Assembly (NCBI GenBank): GCA_030526405.1
Contig: JAUNCZ010000013.1
Coordinates: 1-64,000, forward strand
DNA: 64,000 nucleotides
Direction of reading: 5' to 3'
Origin: Lachnospiraceae bacterium
GTDB taxonomy: Bacteria; Bacillota; Clostridia; Lachnospirales; Lachnospiraceae
In this document: positions 16,663 to 27,988 of the stretch, one piece after another
Layout of the letters: every line of letters starts with the position of its first letter
Numbering within the stretch: the first letter of the stretch is position 1
Notes under the pieces: generated by a model
The model's database searches: none
The model's input: only the letters and a program-made list of their open reading frames with translations
Told to the model about the DNA's origin: nothing
Made by a program: the position numbers and the translations under genes

Positions 16663-16755
16663 GTCTGATGGCTGTGTCCGGAAGGGAACAGGGATTCCAC
16701 CGGAGGGCAGCAGATGAAAAAGGATGAAAGAACTGGTTCTCATCCAAATATGTGA

Positions 16756-17058
<303 letters not shown>

Positions 17059-17105
17059 TTACCGGAACCATACCCTGAAGGTAAAGCTAGTACAGGAGGA
17101 AAACC

Positions 17106-17609
17106 ATGGCTACACAAGGATTGGTAGGAATCATTCCGTGGACTCTGGTTGCGCAGATTCTTAACCTTTTCATTCAGCTCTGGCTTATCAAGAAGTTTCT
17201 TCTGAAACCGATCCGTAATATTCTCCAGCAGAGACAGGAGATGACTGATGCAAGGATTCAGGAGGCAGAACAGGCCAAGACTGAGGCACATGCAATCAAA
17301 GCTGAGTATGAGCAGAATATGAAGGAGGCAAAGGAGAAGGCCAACGAGATCCTTGCCGTTGCTCAGAAAAATGCCAATACTCAGGCAGAAGAGATTCTGC
17401 ATGATGCAGCTGCACAGGCTGCTCAGATGAAGGCAAAAGCCGAGAAGGATATTGCGCAGGAGAAGAAAAAGGCAGTCAATGAACTCAAGAATGAGATCGG
17501 AGACATCGCACTGGAGATTGCCGGCAAGGTAATTGACCGTGAGGTGAAAGAGGCCGACCACGAGAAGATGATTGACGACTTTATTTTAAATATAGGTAAT
17601 GAATCGTGA
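17106..17609 (+). CDS. atpF: ATP synthase F0 subunit b
   Basis: The peripheral stalk (167 aa). One N-terminal membrane helix (IPWTLVAQILNLFIQLWLIKKFLL) is followed by a long Ala/Glu/Lys-rich coiled coil from ~35 to the end. The start follows AGGAGGAAAACC. The stop overlaps the GTG start of atpH by 4 bases. Confidence 0.93.
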   Translation: MATQGLVGIIPWTLVAQILNLFIQLWLIKKFLLKPIRNILQQRQEMTDARIQEAEQAKTEAHAIKAEYEQNMKEAKEKANEILAVAQKNANTQAEEILHDAAAQAAQMKAKAEKDIAQEKKKAVNELKNEIGDIALEIAGKVIDREVKEADHEKMIDDFILNIGNES

Positions 17610-18145
17610 CGAAAACAGCAAAAATTTATGGAAGCGGTTTATATGACCTGGCACTGGAGGACAACCTCACTGAAGTGATCATGGAGGAACTGACGGAAGT
17701 ACGGAAGGTATTCTGGGAAAACCCCGATTATCAGAAGCTTCTTGGTCTGCCGTCCATTCCTAAACATGAGAGAACAAAGCTGGTGGAGGATGCCTTCGGC
17801 ACACAGGTTCAGCGGTATCTGGTGAATTTTCTGAAGATACTGTGTGAACGCGGTATCATCATGGAATTCGGGGGATGCTGTGACGAATATACCAGACGCT
17901 ACCGGATCGATCATAATATTTCAGAGGCAGTTGTTTACAGCGCTGCTCCGCTTAGCGCTTCACAGAAGGAAGCCCTGAAGGACAAGCTGGAAAAGATAAG
18001 TGGCAAATCTGTGATCCTTACAGAGAAGCTCCAGCCGTCCCTGATCGCCGGTATCCGGGTAGAATTAGACGGAAAACAGCTGGATGGATCCCTGAAGGGG
18101 CGTCTTGCAGGTATTTCCCGTAAACTTGACGAATTAGTAATCTAA
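17606..18145 (+). CDS. atpH: ATP synthase F1 subunit delta
   Basis: Joins the stator stalk to the F1 head (179 aa). Recognised by the start TAKIYGSGLYDLALEDN and the C-terminal GIRVELDGKQLDGSLKGRLAGISRKLDEL. The GTG start lies within the end of atpF, indicating coupled translation. Confidence 0.92.
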   Translation: MTKTAKIYGSGLYDLALEDNLTEVIMEELTEVRKVFWENPDYQKLLGLPSIPKHERTKLVEDAFGTQVQRYLVNFLKILCERGIIMEFGGCCDEYTRRYRIDHNISEAVVYSAAPLSASQKEALKDKLEKISGKSVILTEKLQPSLIAGIRVELDGKQLDGSLKGRLAGISRKLDELVI

Positions 18146-18163
18146 AAGGATGGAAAAGGAAAC

Positions 18164-19693
18164 ATGCAGTTTAAACCAGAAGAAATATCCAAAGTCATCC
18201 GAAGCCAGATTAAGTATTATGATAATGCAATTTCTCAGAGCGAGACAGGTACAATTCTGACAGTTGGTGATGGTATTGCCAGAGCCAGTGGACTGACAGA
18301 GTGTATGTCCGGAGAGCTTCTTGAGTTTGAAGATGGCAGCTTTGGAATGGCTCAGAACCTGGAAGAGAACATGGTATCCATCGTTCTTTTCGGAACTGAC
18401 GAGAATATCGGTGAGGGTCAGACTGTTAAACGTACCGGTAAGGTAGTATCCGTACCGGTGGGTGATGCAATGATCGGCCGAGTTGTAAATGCACTGGGAC
18501 AGCCAATTGACGGTGCAGGCCCAATCGAGACAACAGAATTCAGACCTATCGAGTCCAATGCTCCTGGTATCTGTGACCGCCAGCCGGTTAAACAGCCGCT
18601 GCAGACAGGTATCAAGGCTATTGACTCCATGATCCCAATCGGCCGCGGACAGCGTGAGCTGATCATCGGAGACCGTCAGACAGGTAAAACAACAATCGCA
18701 ACAGATACCATCATCAACCAGAAGGGCAAGGATGTAATCTGTATCTATGTTGCAATCGGACAGAAACGTTCTACAGTAGCTTCTCTTGTGGAGAACCTGC
18801 AGAAGAACGGAGCAATGGATTATACAATCATTGTAGCGGCAACTGCTTCCGAGGCAAGCCCGCTGCAGTATATCGCGCCTTACACTGGATGTTCCATGGG
18901 AGAGTATTTCATGGCAAACGGAAAAGACGTTCTGATCATCTATGATGATCTTAGTAAACATGCGGTGGCATACCGTGCACTTTCCCTGCTGATCCGCCGT
19001 CCACCTGGACGTGAGGCGTATCCAGGAGATGTATTCTACCTGCATTCAAGACTTCTTGAGCGTGCAGCTAAGCTGGACGAGGCTCATGGAGGCGGATCTC
19101 TTACTGCTCTGCCGATCATTGAGACCCAGGCAGGCGATGTATCTGCCTATATCCCAACCAACGTTATCTCCATCACAGATGGCCAGATCTATCTGGAGTC
19201 AGAGCTGTTCCATTCCGGAATCATGCCTGCAGTTAACCCGGGTATCTCTGTATCACGAGTAGGTGGTAATGCTCAGAGATCTGCCATGAAGAAGGTTTCC
19301 GGTTCTCTGAAGTTGCTGTATTCCCAGTATCGAGAGCTGCAGGGCTTTGCCCAGTTTGGTTCTGATCTGGATGCAGATACCAAGGCACGTCTGGCACAGG
19401 GTGAAAGAATCGTAGAGGTTCTGAAACAGGGCAACAACTCACCAATCGAGGTTGAGAAGCAGATCGCCATCATCTATGCTGTATCCAGAAACCTGCTGAA
19501 GGACGTGGCAGTTTCTGATATCCGTGCATATGAGAAGGGCCTGTTCACCTATCTGGATACTGATGCAGCCGGTGTTGAGATCGTTCAGGATCTGCGCACA
19601 AGAGACAAGTTCGATCAGGAAGCAGAGGAAAAACTGAAAGCAGTAATCAATGCTTATACTCAGCAGTTTCTTGATGCAAAGGTTGAGAAATAA
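18164..19693 (+). CDS. atpA: ATP synthase F1 subunit alpha
   Basis: The regulatory nucleotide-binding subunit of the F1 head (509 aa). Walker [14 protein letters not shown], Walker B region [22 protein letters not shown] and the signature [24 protein letters not shown] are all present, as is the alpha-type [17 protein letters not shown]. Length and spacing to atpG (15 bases) are standard. Confidence 0.97.
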   Translation: MQFKPEEISKVIRSQIKYYDNAISQSETGTILTVGDGIARASGLTECMSGELLEFEDGSFGMAQNLEENMVSIVLFGTDENIGEGQTVKRTGKVVSVPVGDAMIGRVVNALGQPIDGAGPIETTEFRPIESNAPGICDRQPVKQPLQTGIKAIDSMIPIGRGQRELIIGDRQTGKTTIATDTIINQKGKDVICIYVAIGQKRSTVASLVENLQKNGAMDYTIIVAATASEASPLQYIAPYTGCSMGEYFMANGKDVLIIYDDLSKHAVAYRALSLLIRRPPGREAYPGDVFYLHSRLLERAAKLDEAHGGGSLTALPIIETQAGDVSAYIPTNVISITDGQIYLESELFHSGIMPAVNPGISVSRVGGNAQRSAMKKVSGSLKLLYSQYRELQGFAQFGSDLDADTKARLAQGERIVEVLKQGNNSPIEVEKQIAIIYAVSRNLLKDVAVSDIRAYEKGLFTYLDTDAAGVEIVQDLRTRDKFDQEAEEKLKAVINAYTQQFLDAKVEK

Positions 19694-19708
19694 AGCAGGA
19701 GGTAGAGT

Positions 19709-20575
19709 ATGGCTGCAAATATGAAAGCAGTAAAGCTGCGCATCAAGAGTGTGCAGAATACAATGCAGATCACAAAAGCCATGCAGCTGGTTGCTTCCTC
19801 CAAGCTTCGTAAAGCAAAGGACCGTGCGGACAGATGTAAGCCCTACGCCCAGGAGCTTCAGCAGGCACTGAGAGACATTGCCAACGGCTATGTTGGATTC
19901 CAGTCCATCTATGCGAAAGCTTCCAAAAATGAAAAACACTGCTATATTCTGGTGGCCGGTGACCGAGGCATGGCAGGAGGATACAACTCCAATGTCTTTA
20001 AATGTCTGGAAGCCAGAATGGGTGAAAATAAGGATTGTATCATCCTTCCTGTGGGAAAGAGAGCACTTGATTATGCTACAAGAAAGGGATTTCAGATTCT
20101 TTCCACAGATTTTGCCCAGGTAGAGTTCATTGATGTGGGTGACTGCTTCAATATCGCTGAGCTTCTCTGCTCAGAGTTCCGCAAGGGCAGCTTTGGTCAT
20201 ATTGAGATGTGTCATACAGAATTCGTCTCAATGCTGACACAGAAGCCAACCATTTTCCCGATCCTTCCCCTGCACGATATTGCAGAGGAGTACAAGGATC
20301 CCGATGCGGTAAAGAAAATCGGACTTACACTGTACGATCCGAACCCGGAGGAGGTTTTCGATATCATCGTTCCTGAGTATCTTGCAGGTCTCATCTATGC
20401 AGGAATCTGTTCCAGCCTTGCCAGTGAGCTGGCTGCCAGAAGAACAGCTATGGATGCGGCTACAAAGAACGCAGGCGAGATGATCGATAAACTCAGTCTG
20501 TACTACAACAGAGCACGTCAGGCAAGCATTACTCAGGAGATTACTGAGATTGTTGCCGGAGCTGAGGGTGTCTGA
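19709..20575 (+). CDS. atpG: ATP synthase F1 subunit gamma
   Basis: The rotating central shaft (288 aa). The N-terminal helix MKAVKLRIKSVQNTMQITKAMQLVASSKLRKA and the C-terminal SELAARRTAMDAATKNAGEMIDKLSLYYNRARQASITQEITEIVAGAE form the coiled coil. A hairpin in the gap to atpD (20601-20626) may adjust expression of the two distal genes. Confidence 0.95.
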   Translation: MAANMKAVKLRIKSVQNTMQITKAMQLVASSKLRKAKDRADRCKPYAQELQQALRDIANGYVGFQSIYAKASKNEKHCYILVAGDRGMAGGYNSNVFKCLEARMGENKDCIILPVGKRALDYATRKGFQILSTDFAQVEFIDVGDCFNIAELLCSEFRKGSFGHIEMCHTEFVSMLTQKPTIFPILPLHDIAEEYKDPDAVKKIGLTLYDPNPEEVFDIIVPEYLAGLIYAGICSSLASELAARRTAMDAATKNAGEMIDKLSLYYNRARQASITQEITEIVAGAEGV

Positions 20576-20600
20576 TCCTGAAGGATGAGAACCCTTGGAG

Positions 20601-20626
20601 AAAATGCTCCGCAAGAGGGCATTTTT
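20601..20626 (+). terminator. Terminator-like hairpin inside the atp operon
   Basis: AAAATGC (20601-20607) pairs with GCATTTTT (20619-20626) across a short loop, with a T-run on the 3' arm. It lies in the unusually long 143-base gap between atpG and atpD. It could cause partial termination or be an RNA processing site. Confidence 0.45.
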
Positions 20627-20703
20627 GAAGATGTGCAATCAATTGTTACATTTAGCTGATTTATAAAGGTTCAGTATCCCTGTTTCAGGGAACTGATGAA
20701 TAA

Positions 20704-22113
<1,410 letters not shown>

Positions 22114-22125
22114 AGGAGGGTGGCA

Positions 22126-22530
22126 ATGACTACTTTTCCATTACGTATCGGTACTCCTGACGGCCTGCTTTACAGCGGCGATGTGGTGCGTATTGTTCTT
22201 CGTACCATCACCGGGGATCGTGCCATTCTGGCAAACCACATTGATTTCTGTACAGGAATCGGTATGGGAGAGGCACATTTCGTTCTGGAGGACGGTTCTG
22301 TCCGTGCCGGTGCCTGCATCGGCGGTATGGTGACCATGCAGAACGGAGTCTGTCGAATTCTTGCCACCACCTGGGAGTGGGAGGAGGAGATCGACAAAGA
22401 GCGTGCCCAAAGAGCTAAGGAGCGTGCGGAGGAGAAGCTTCGCAAGGGCGACTTAAGCGAGAAAGAGGCAAAGGTTCAGGAGGCCAAACTGAAAAGAGCA
22501 TTGGTTCGACTGAGTGTCAAGAACCATTAA
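22126..22530 (+). CDS. atpC: ATP synthase F1 subunit epsilon
   Basis: Rotor subunit that also restrains ATP hydrolysis (134 aa). Beta-sandwich start TTFPLRIGTPDGLLYSGDVVRIVLRTITGDRAILANH, then two C-terminal helices rich in Lys and Glu. The ATG at 22126 is chosen because AAAGGAGGG ends 5 bases before it. Last gene of the operon; a strong terminator follows. Confidence 0.92.
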   Translation: MTTFPLRIGTPDGLLYSGDVVRIVLRTITGDRAILANHIDFCTGIGMGEAHFVLEDGSVRAGACIGGMVTMQNGVCRILATTWEWEEEIDKERAQRAKERAEEKLRKGDLSEKEAKVQEAKLKRALVRLSVKNH

Positions 22531-22539
22531 AAAGAGAGA

Positions 22540-22592
22540 GGGGCAGAACTATTCCGGCAGCTTTTGCTGCCGGGAGAGTCTGCCCCCTTTTG
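22540..22592 (+). terminator. Terminator of the atp operon
   Basis: Two stacked stems, GGGGCAGA/TCTGCCCC outside and CCGGCAGC/GCTGCCGG with a TTTT loop inside, followed by CTTTT. Confidence 0.88.
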
Positions 22593-22643
22593 TACCTGTA
22601 TAGGAAAGTCCTTCGGAATTTCCTGTACAAGATCGCGTTCTGC

Positions 22644-22755
22644 GCAGCAGCACTTTGTTACGCGGGCAGAACACAGATGCGCAGCGGCACTTCGTTACGT
22701 GGGCAGAACACAGATGCGCAAGCAGCATTTCGTACCATGGGCAGGCTTCATATGC
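22644..22755. repeat. Three tandem 37-38-bp repeats
   Basis: Units at 22644-22680, 22681-22717 and 22718-22755 share GCAGCRGCACTTYGTTACG and GGGCAGAACACAGATGC; the third is more diverged. They fill the gap between the atp terminator and yraN. There are no spacers, so this is not a CRISPR array. Confidence 0.75.
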
Positions 22756-22803
22756 GCTGGACTTGAAAGTTTTGGGAAGAGACTCGGGGAGAAGGAGAGA
22801 CTC

Positions 22804-23217
22804 TTGAACAGACGAAAAACGGGAAAAATCTATGAGGAACTGGCCGCTGCCTACCTGGAGAGGAAGGGCTACAGGATTCTGAAGGAAAATTATTCCAACC
22901 ACTTTGGAGAGATTGATCTGATCGCTCTGTTCCATCCGGACAGGGGACTGGTGGAGAACAGCTCGCCGGAGGGGCTGATGCTGTACCCCGGCAGCCTGTT
23001 GGTGTTCTGTGAGGTGAAGTTCAGAACCCACAGAGGCATGGGGGATCCTGCTGAGGCGGTTACGCTGGGGAAAATGCGTCATATCTGCAGGACTGCGGTG
23101 GGATTTTATCTGGAGCAGGGGCTTATGGATTCCTTTCCCTGCAGGTTTGATGTGATCAGTATTCTGGGAAATGGTGAAATACGTCATATTGAGGATGCCT
23201 TTTCCCTTGTACTTTGA
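22804..23217 (+). CDS. YraN/UPF0102 family nuclease-fold protein
   Basis: A 137-aa protein of the restriction-endonuclease-like fold, function not established. The family core is NHFGEIDLIA followed by LLVFCEVKFRTHRG, giving the E...D...ExK residues. A TTG at 22804 after AAGGAGAG is chosen; it makes the protein begin MNRRKTGKIYEELAAAYLERKGY, the normal family start. The upstream open frame runs through the tandem repeats and is not credible coding sequence. In many Firmicutes yraN directly follows rnhB; here the atp operon separates them. Confidence 0.85.
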   Translation: MNRRKTGKIYEELAAAYLERKGYRILKENYSNHFGEIDLIALFHPDRGLVENSSPEGLMLYPGSLLVFCEVKFRTHRGMGDPAEAVTLGKMRHICRTAVGFYLEQGLMDSFPCRFDVISILGNGEIRHIEDAFSLVL

Positions 23218-23255
23218 TATGATAGCAGTAGAAAAAGAAGAGGGAGCAGATCAGT

Positions 23256-24110
23256 ATGACTAAGATCAGATGGAAAGATGAAACACCTGCCATGCAGGTA
23301 AACAGTCAGGGAGAGGTTGTTTGGCTGTCCTATGAGAAGCTGGATTCCATGGACTGGCTGATCAACGGCTTTTCCACCCGCCTGGGTGGTGTCAGTGAAG
23401 GGATCTTTGCCTCCATGAACCTGAGTTTTACCAGGGGGGATTCCCAGGAGGCAGTTTTTGAGAACTACAGAAGAATCAGCGATGCCCTTGGGTTTAGGCC
23501 GGAGCAGATCGTAACCTCCGATCAGACCCACACCACCAATGTACGGGTAGTGGGCAGTGGAGACTGTGGAAGCGGAATCACCAGAGAGAGGGATTTTCGT
23601 GATGTGGATGGAATGATCACAGATGAACCGGGGGTAGTGCTTGCTACCTTTTATGCGGACTGTGTGCCCCTGTATTTTGTGGATCCTGTAAACCGGGCCA
23701 TTGGACTGTCTCATTCCGGCTGGAGAGGCACAGTAAACAGAATGGGCAGAGAGACCATCCGCCTTATGACAGAGCGATATGGAACGGATCCAGCAGACCT
23801 GATCACTGCCATCGGGCCCTCCATCTGTCAGGATTGCTATGAGGTCAGTGAGGATGTGATCCAGGCCTTTGCGGAGGAATTTCCTGAGGAGGTGCACCAC
23901 AAACTGTTTTATCCCACCATTCCAGGGAAGTATCAGCTGAATCTCTGGGAGGCCAATCGCTGTATCCTGCTGGATGCAGGAGTGAGGGAGGAAAATATTC
24001 AGATACCGGGCATTTGTACCTGCTGTAATCCGGACTTCCTTTTCTCTCACAGAGCCAGCAAGGGAAAAAGAGGAAATCTGGCAGCATTTCTGGCTATTAA
24101 AAGCTGTTAA
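23256..24110 (+). CDS. pgeF: Multicopper-oxidase-like laccase domain protein (PgeF/YfiH)
   Basis: A 284-aa protein of the DUF152/laccase-domain family, linked to peptidoglycan editing and purine nucleoside phosphorolysis. Metal-site motifs: QTHTTNVRVV, FYADCVPLYFVDP, IGLSHSGWRGTVNRM, and the C-terminal CTCCNPDFLFSHRASKGKRGNLAAF. All His/Cys residues expected for the zinc site are present. It follows yraN by 38 bases. Confidence 0.88.
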   Translation: MTKIRWKDETPAMQVNSQGEVVWLSYEKLDSMDWLINGFSTRLGGVSEGIFASMNLSFTRGDSQEAVFENYRRISDALGFRPEQIVTSDQTHTTNVRVVGSGDCGSGITRERDFRDVDGMITDEPGVVLATFYADCVPLYFVDPVNRAIGLSHSGWRGTVNRMGRETIRLMTERYGTDPADLITAIGPSICQDCYEVSEDVIQAFAEEFPEEVHHKLFYPTIPGKYQLNLWEANRCILLDAGVREENIQIPGICTCCNPDFLFSHRASKGKRGNLAAFLAIKSC

Positions 24111-24168
24111 TATGACGGGTGCTGGTTTATAATAGTTCCTGAAATCTGATCAGCAGGAGGTTTACAGT

Positions 24169-25077
24169 ATGATGTGGTTAGTATTGATTTTAATAGCAGC
24201 AGTGTTTTTCATTGTAGCTGTCGCCAATGTGATAATTGTTCCAGAGAAACATGTGTATATAGTTGAAAAGCTGGGTAAATTTTATAAAGCAAAGGAAGCG
24301 GGTTTTTTTGTCAGGATTCCCTTTTTTTTCAAGATAACAATGAAAGTGGATATGCGAGAACAGGTATATGATTTTCCTCCTCAGCCTGTAATCACTGGTG
24401 ATAATGTTACTATGCACATTGATACGGTGGTATATTCCAGGGTAACAGATGCGAAACAGTATGCCTATGGCGTGAATAATCCTGTCAGTGCGCTGGAGAA
24501 CCTCACAGCCACCACCCTGAGAAATATTATCGGTGAGATGGTGTTTGACCACACACTCACATCCCGTGACGAAATTAACAGAAGAATGTGTGAAGTTCTG
24601 GATGAAGCCACTGACAGTTGGGGAATAAAGGTAACCCGTGTGGAGCTGAAAAATATCGAACCACCGGTGGAAATCAAAGAGGCCATGGAGCGCCAGATGA
24701 AGGCGGAGCGTGAGAAGAGGGCAGCTATCCTGCTGGCAGAGGGTGAAAAGGAATCTGCCATCCATCGGGCACAGGCTATGAAGATTCGGATGATCACCGA
24801 GGCAGAGGCCCATAAGGAGTCTATCCGTCTTCACAAGGAGGCGGAAGCAGAGGGTGTGAGACTGCTGAAGGAGGCAGGCCTTTCGGCTGAGCAGATCGTT
24901 CGCCTCCAGAGCATGGATGCCTTTAAGAAGGTGGCGGATGGCCAGGCCACCAAGATCATTATTCCGTCGGATATCCAGGGAATGACCGGCCTTGTCAATG
25001 CTCTCAAGGAGAGTGTTTCCGATCCTGTGCCAACAGCAGAGGAGCAGAAAACAGAACCGCTGACAGAACAGAGATAA
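24169..25077 (+). CDS. SPFH/band 7 membrane protein (stomatin-like)
   Basis: A 302-aa protein with one N-terminal membrane helix (residues ~2-22), then a band 7 domain (VPEKHVYIVEKLGKFYKAKEAG, TVVYSRVTDAKQYAYGVNNP, ATTLRNIIGEMVFDHTLTSRDEINRRM), then a long charged coiled coil. This is the QmcA/stomatin type that forms large membrane-associated oligomers and often works with membrane proteases. No NfeD partner is adjacent. A terminator follows at once. Confidence 0.88.
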   Translation: MMWLVLILIAAVFFIVAVANVIIVPEKHVYIVEKLGKFYKAKEAGFFVRIPFFFKITMKVDMREQVYDFPPQPVITGDNVTMHIDTVVYSRVTDAKQYAYGVNNPVSALENLTATTLRNIIGEMVFDHTLTSRDEINRRMCEVLDEATDSWGIKVTRVELKNIEPPVEIKEAMERQMKAEREKRAAILLAEGEKESAIHRAQAMKIRMITEAEAHKESIRLHKEAEAEGVRLLKEAGLSAEQIVRLQSMDAFKKVADGQATKIIIPSDIQGMTGLVNALKESVSDPVPTAEEQKTEPLTEQR

Positions 25078-25107
25078 AAAAACCGGCGCAACAGCGCCGG
25101 TTTTTTG
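25078..25107. terminator. Terminator shared by converging genes
   Basis: A runs, stem CCGGCGC/GCGCCGG and TTTTTT make a symmetrical terminator that can serve the SPFH gene on the plus strand and the PRPP synthetase gene on the minus strand. Confidence 0.85.
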
Positions 25108-25161
25108 TATTATTCATATCTGAAACAGATACATCGATGGCAATGACACAAAGGAAAAAAC

Positions 25162-26328
25162 TTATTTGTGAGAAGCCATAAGCTTGTTCAGTTTTCCTGT
25201 GTTGTCACGTACCTTCTCGATGGTTACATCATGGTTCATGGTGTCGATGATGTTAGCCATGTATTTGCCCATTACAGCAGGCTCATACCATGGTTTGGAT
25301 TTCAGAGCCTCAGTAGTGTAGATCAGGTCTGTTGTGATAACCTTGGAAATATAGCCCTTCTCATAGTACTCATCGAATTTGTCCAGTCCGTCGGTGAAGA
25401 GACCGAAAGTAGCGCAGACAAATACATCAGAAGCTCCACGCTCCTTCAGCTGTTTTGCGCAGTCCAGCATACTCTCTCCGGAAGAGATCATATCGTCAAT
25501 GATGATCACGGCTTTGCCCTTTACGGAGTCACCCAGGAACTCATGGGCAACGATAGGGTTCTTTCCGTTAACGATGGTGGAGTAATCACGTCTCTTATAG
25601 AACATACCCATATCCACTCCAAGTACGTTGGAGAAGTATACGGCACGGGACATTGCTCCCTCATCCGGGCTGATGGCCATCAGGTGCTCTTTGGAGATGT
25701 TCAGATCAGGAACAGCCTTCAGAAGAGCCTTCAGGAACTGGTAGGTTGGGAAGTAGTTGTCAAATCCGTTGAGCGGGATGGCATTGGCAACACGTGGATC
25801 GTGAGCGTCAAAGGTAATGATGTTGGAAACATTCATATTCTTTAACTCTGCAAGTGCCAGTGCGCAGTCCAGAGACTCTCTGGATGTTCTCTTATGCTGT
25901 CTGCTCTCATACAGGAATGGCATGATAACATTGATACGATGCGCTTTTCCGTTGGCAGCAGCAATAATACGTTTCAGGTTCTGGTAGTGATCATCCGGAG
26001 ACATGTGGTTCTCATAACCGAATGCCTTGTAGGTAATGCTGTAGTTGCATACATCCACAAGGATAAAAAGATCCATACCACGAACAGACTCGGAAAGGAC
26101 ACCCTTTGCCTCACCGGTTCCGAAACGAGGACATTTGCAGTCGATCAGAAAGCTGTCCTCAGCATAGCCGAAGATGCTTGCCTTCTCAGGATTCAGCTCA
26201 ATAATGTGGTTGCGGAATGAAACAAGATACTCATCGATGACCTTTGCCATATCTTCGCAGCCTGGACATGCAACCAGCTTCAGAGGTGCACAGGGAATAG
26301 AATGTAAAAGGGACTCAAGATTAGCCAT
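25162..26328 (-). CDS. prs: Ribose-phosphate pyrophosphokinase, long divergent type
   Basis: Makes PRPP from ribose 5-phosphate and ATP for nucleotide, His and Trp synthesis. It is 388 aa, against ~315 for the classical enzyme, and diverged. The active-site flexible loop (FLYESRQHKRTSRESLDC) and the PRPP-binding loop (AVIIIDDMISSGESMLD) are recognisable, but the latter has SSGES where TGGT is usual. The start at 26328 (MANLESLL) follows AGAGGTAATT. A distinct Clostridia subtype with normal activity seems most likely. Confidence 0.85.
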   Translation of the reverse strand: MANLESLLHSIPCAPLKLVACPGCEDMAKVIDEYLVSFRNHIIELNPEKASIFGYAEDSFLIDCKCPRFGTGEAKGVLSESVRGMDLFILVDVCNYSITYKAFGYENHMSPDDHYQNLKRIIAAANGKAHRINVIMPFLYESRQHKRTSRESLDCALALAELKNMNVSNIITFDAHDPRVANAIPLNGFDNYFPTYQFLKALLKAVPDLNISKEHLMAISPDEGAMSRAVYFSNVLGVDMGMFYKRRDYSTIVNGKNPIVAHEFLGDSVKGKAVIIIDDMISSGESMLDCAKQLKERGASDVFVCATFGLFTDGLDKFDEYYEKGYISKVITTDLIYTTEALKSKPWYEPAVMGKYMANIIDTMNHDVTIEKVRDNTGKLNKLMASHK

Positions 26329-26363
26329 AATTACCTCTTTCTTTATCATAATACTGTTTTTGA

Positions 26364-26402
26364 TTTTCACAAAAACGACAAAATGTATTCAATTTGTGAA
26401 AA
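26364..26402. promoter_or_regulatory. 10-bp inverted repeat upstream of prs
   Basis: TTTTCACAAA (26364-26373) and TTTGTGAAAA (26393-26402) form perfect arms 19 bases apart, 36 bases upstream of the prs start. This could be an operator for prs. The arms face outward relative to a Rex site, so I do not call it Rex. Confidence 0.5.
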
Positions 26403-26498
26403 ATAAAACCAATGTTAATAAATATATCTATTCATATTCATTTACACGGATAGCCGATTTATTTATAACATGGATAAAAAAAAGTGTCAATGGTTCCC

Positions 26499-26527
26499 TT
26501 GCTTTTTAGGTCTTTCCTTGTTATAGT
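26499..26527 (+). promoter_or_regulatory. Promoter of the DUF512-der operon
   Basis: TTGCTT (26499-26504), 17 bases, TATAGT (26522-26527). The next gene starts about 80 bases downstream. Confidence 0.6.
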
Positions 26528-26605
26528 AGGGATTGTGTAATATGCGAAAGTATGCATTTATGTCATTTTTCGCGAAATGTTAATGAAAAAACAGAGGGTG
26601 ATGCT

Positions 26606-27988
26606 TTGAAAAAGAATCGTCATATCGTCCGGCAGGTACTGCCGGGCAGCATAGCTGAAGAACTTGAGATTCAGCCTGGAGATGAGATCCTGCGTATCAA
26701 TGGACAGGAGATCGAGGATATCTTTGATTATCAGTATCTGCTTCAGGATGAGTATGTGGAGATCCTTCTGCGTAAGCCTTCCGGTGAAGACTGGGAGCTG
26801 GAGGTGGAGAAGGATGAGATGGAGGATCTGGGTCTTGAATTTGAGAATAATCTGATGGGTGAGTACCAGTCCTGCAGTAACAACTGCATTTTCTGCTTTA
26901 TCGATCAGATGCCTCCTGGAATGAGAGAAACTCTCTATTTCAAAGATGATGATTCAAGGCTTTCTTTTTTGCAGGGCAACTATGTCACACTTACTAATAT
27001 GAAGATGAAGGATATCGACAGGGTGATCAAATATCATCTGTCCCCCATCAATATTTCCTTCCAGACCACCAATCCGGAGCTGCGTTGCCAGATGCTTCAC
27101 AACCGCTTTGCCGGTGACATTCTGGAGAAGACAAGAAAGCTGGCGGATGCCGGGATTACCATCAACGGCCAGGTGGTACTGTGCAAGGGAATCAATGACG
27201 GAGCGGAGCTGGAGAGAACCATTTCCGATCTGACAGAGTTTATTCCTTCCATAGAAAGTGTATCTGTAGTACCCGTAGGTCTCTCGAAATACAGAGAGGG
27301 ACTGTATCCTCTGGAGCCTTTTGCAAAGGAAGATGCAGAACAGGTCATTGACCTGGTGGAGCGCTGGCAGAAAAAGCTGTTTGAGGAGCATGGTTCCCAC
27401 TTTGTCCATTGTTCCGATGAATGGTATCTTCTGGCGGAAAGACCATTGCCGGAGGAAGACCGGTACGATGGATATATTCAGTTGGAGAATGGTGTTGGAA
27501 TGCTGCGTCTTTTAAAGGAAGAGGTAGCAGAGTCCCTGACAAAAAGAGAGGGAGATCAGGAGGAAAGAATCCTTTCCATTGCCACAGGACGGCTGGCGGG
27601 ACCATGGATCAGACAGCTTCTGGATATGATCCGTGAGAAATATCCGAATCTGCAGGCAGAAGTGACAGAGATCAGAAATGATTTCTTTGGAGAAAATATT
27701 ACTGTATCCGGCCTGATCACAGGTCAGGATCTGATGAAACAGCTGAAGGGAAAGAATCTGGGTGAGCGCCTGCTTCTTCCCTGCAACATGCTTCGTTCCG
27801 GAGAGAGTGTCTTTCTGGATGACGTAACAGTGGATCAGCTGGAGGAGGAACTTCAGGTGAGAATCCAGATTGTGGATTCCACAGGAGAGGACTTCTGTCA
27901 GGCAGTTCTTGACAGAAACAGACAGACCAATCACAGAAGGAGACAAATGTATGAGCAAACCGATCGTAGCAGTAGTTGGCAGACCTAA
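26606..27988 (+). CDS. PDZ/DUF512 radical SAM-like protein
   Basis: A 460-aa protein with an N-terminal PDZ-like domain ([35 protein letters not shown]), then the Cys motif [32 protein letters not shown] (CxxxCxxC iron-sulfur cluster site), then a TIM-barrel-like region and the DUF512 domain. The family is widespread in Clostridia and its reaction is unknown. A TTG start at 26606 after GAGGGTGAT is chosen. The last 38 bases overlap the start of der in another frame, so the genes are coupled, as is usual for this pair. Confidence 0.85.
   Translation: MKKNRHIVRQVLPGSIAEELEIQPGDEILRINGQEIEDIFDYQYLLQDEYVEILLRKPSGEDWELEVEKDEMEDLGLEFENNLMGEYQSCSNNCIFCFIDQMPPGMRETLYFKDDDSRLSFLQGNYVTLTNMKMKDIDRVIKYHLSPINISFQTTNPELRCQMLHNRFAGDILEKTRKLADAGITINGQVVLCKGINDGAELERTISDLTEFIPSIESVSVVPVGLSKYREGLYPLEPFAKEDAEQVIDLVERWQKKLFEEHGSHFVHCSDEWYLLAERPLPEEDRYDGYIQLENGVGMLRLLKEEVAESLTKREGDQEERILSIATGRLAGPWIRQLLDMIREKYPNLQAEVTEIRNDFFGENITVSGLITGQDLMKQLKGKNLGERLLLPCNMLRSGESVFLDDVTVDQLEEELQVRIQIVDSTGEDFCQAVLDRNRQTNHRRRQMYEQTDRSSSWQT

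Noticed and set aside
18134-19045. 303-aa minus-strand ORF opposite atpA
   Set aside because: Shadow of a highly conserved gene in a continuous operon.
22644-22755. Possible CRISPR array
   Set aside because: Repeat units are directly abutting with no unique spacers, and no cas genes are in the window.
22564-22803. N-terminal extension of the YraN frame
   Set aside because: It runs through three tandem repeats, whereas the family start matches the TTG at 22804 behind a good ribosome binding site.
26364-26402. Rex (NADH-sensing) operator before prs
   Set aside because: Rex half-sites read TTGTGA inward; here the arms are TTTTCACAAA...TTTGTGAAAA with a 19-base gap, the opposite arrangement.
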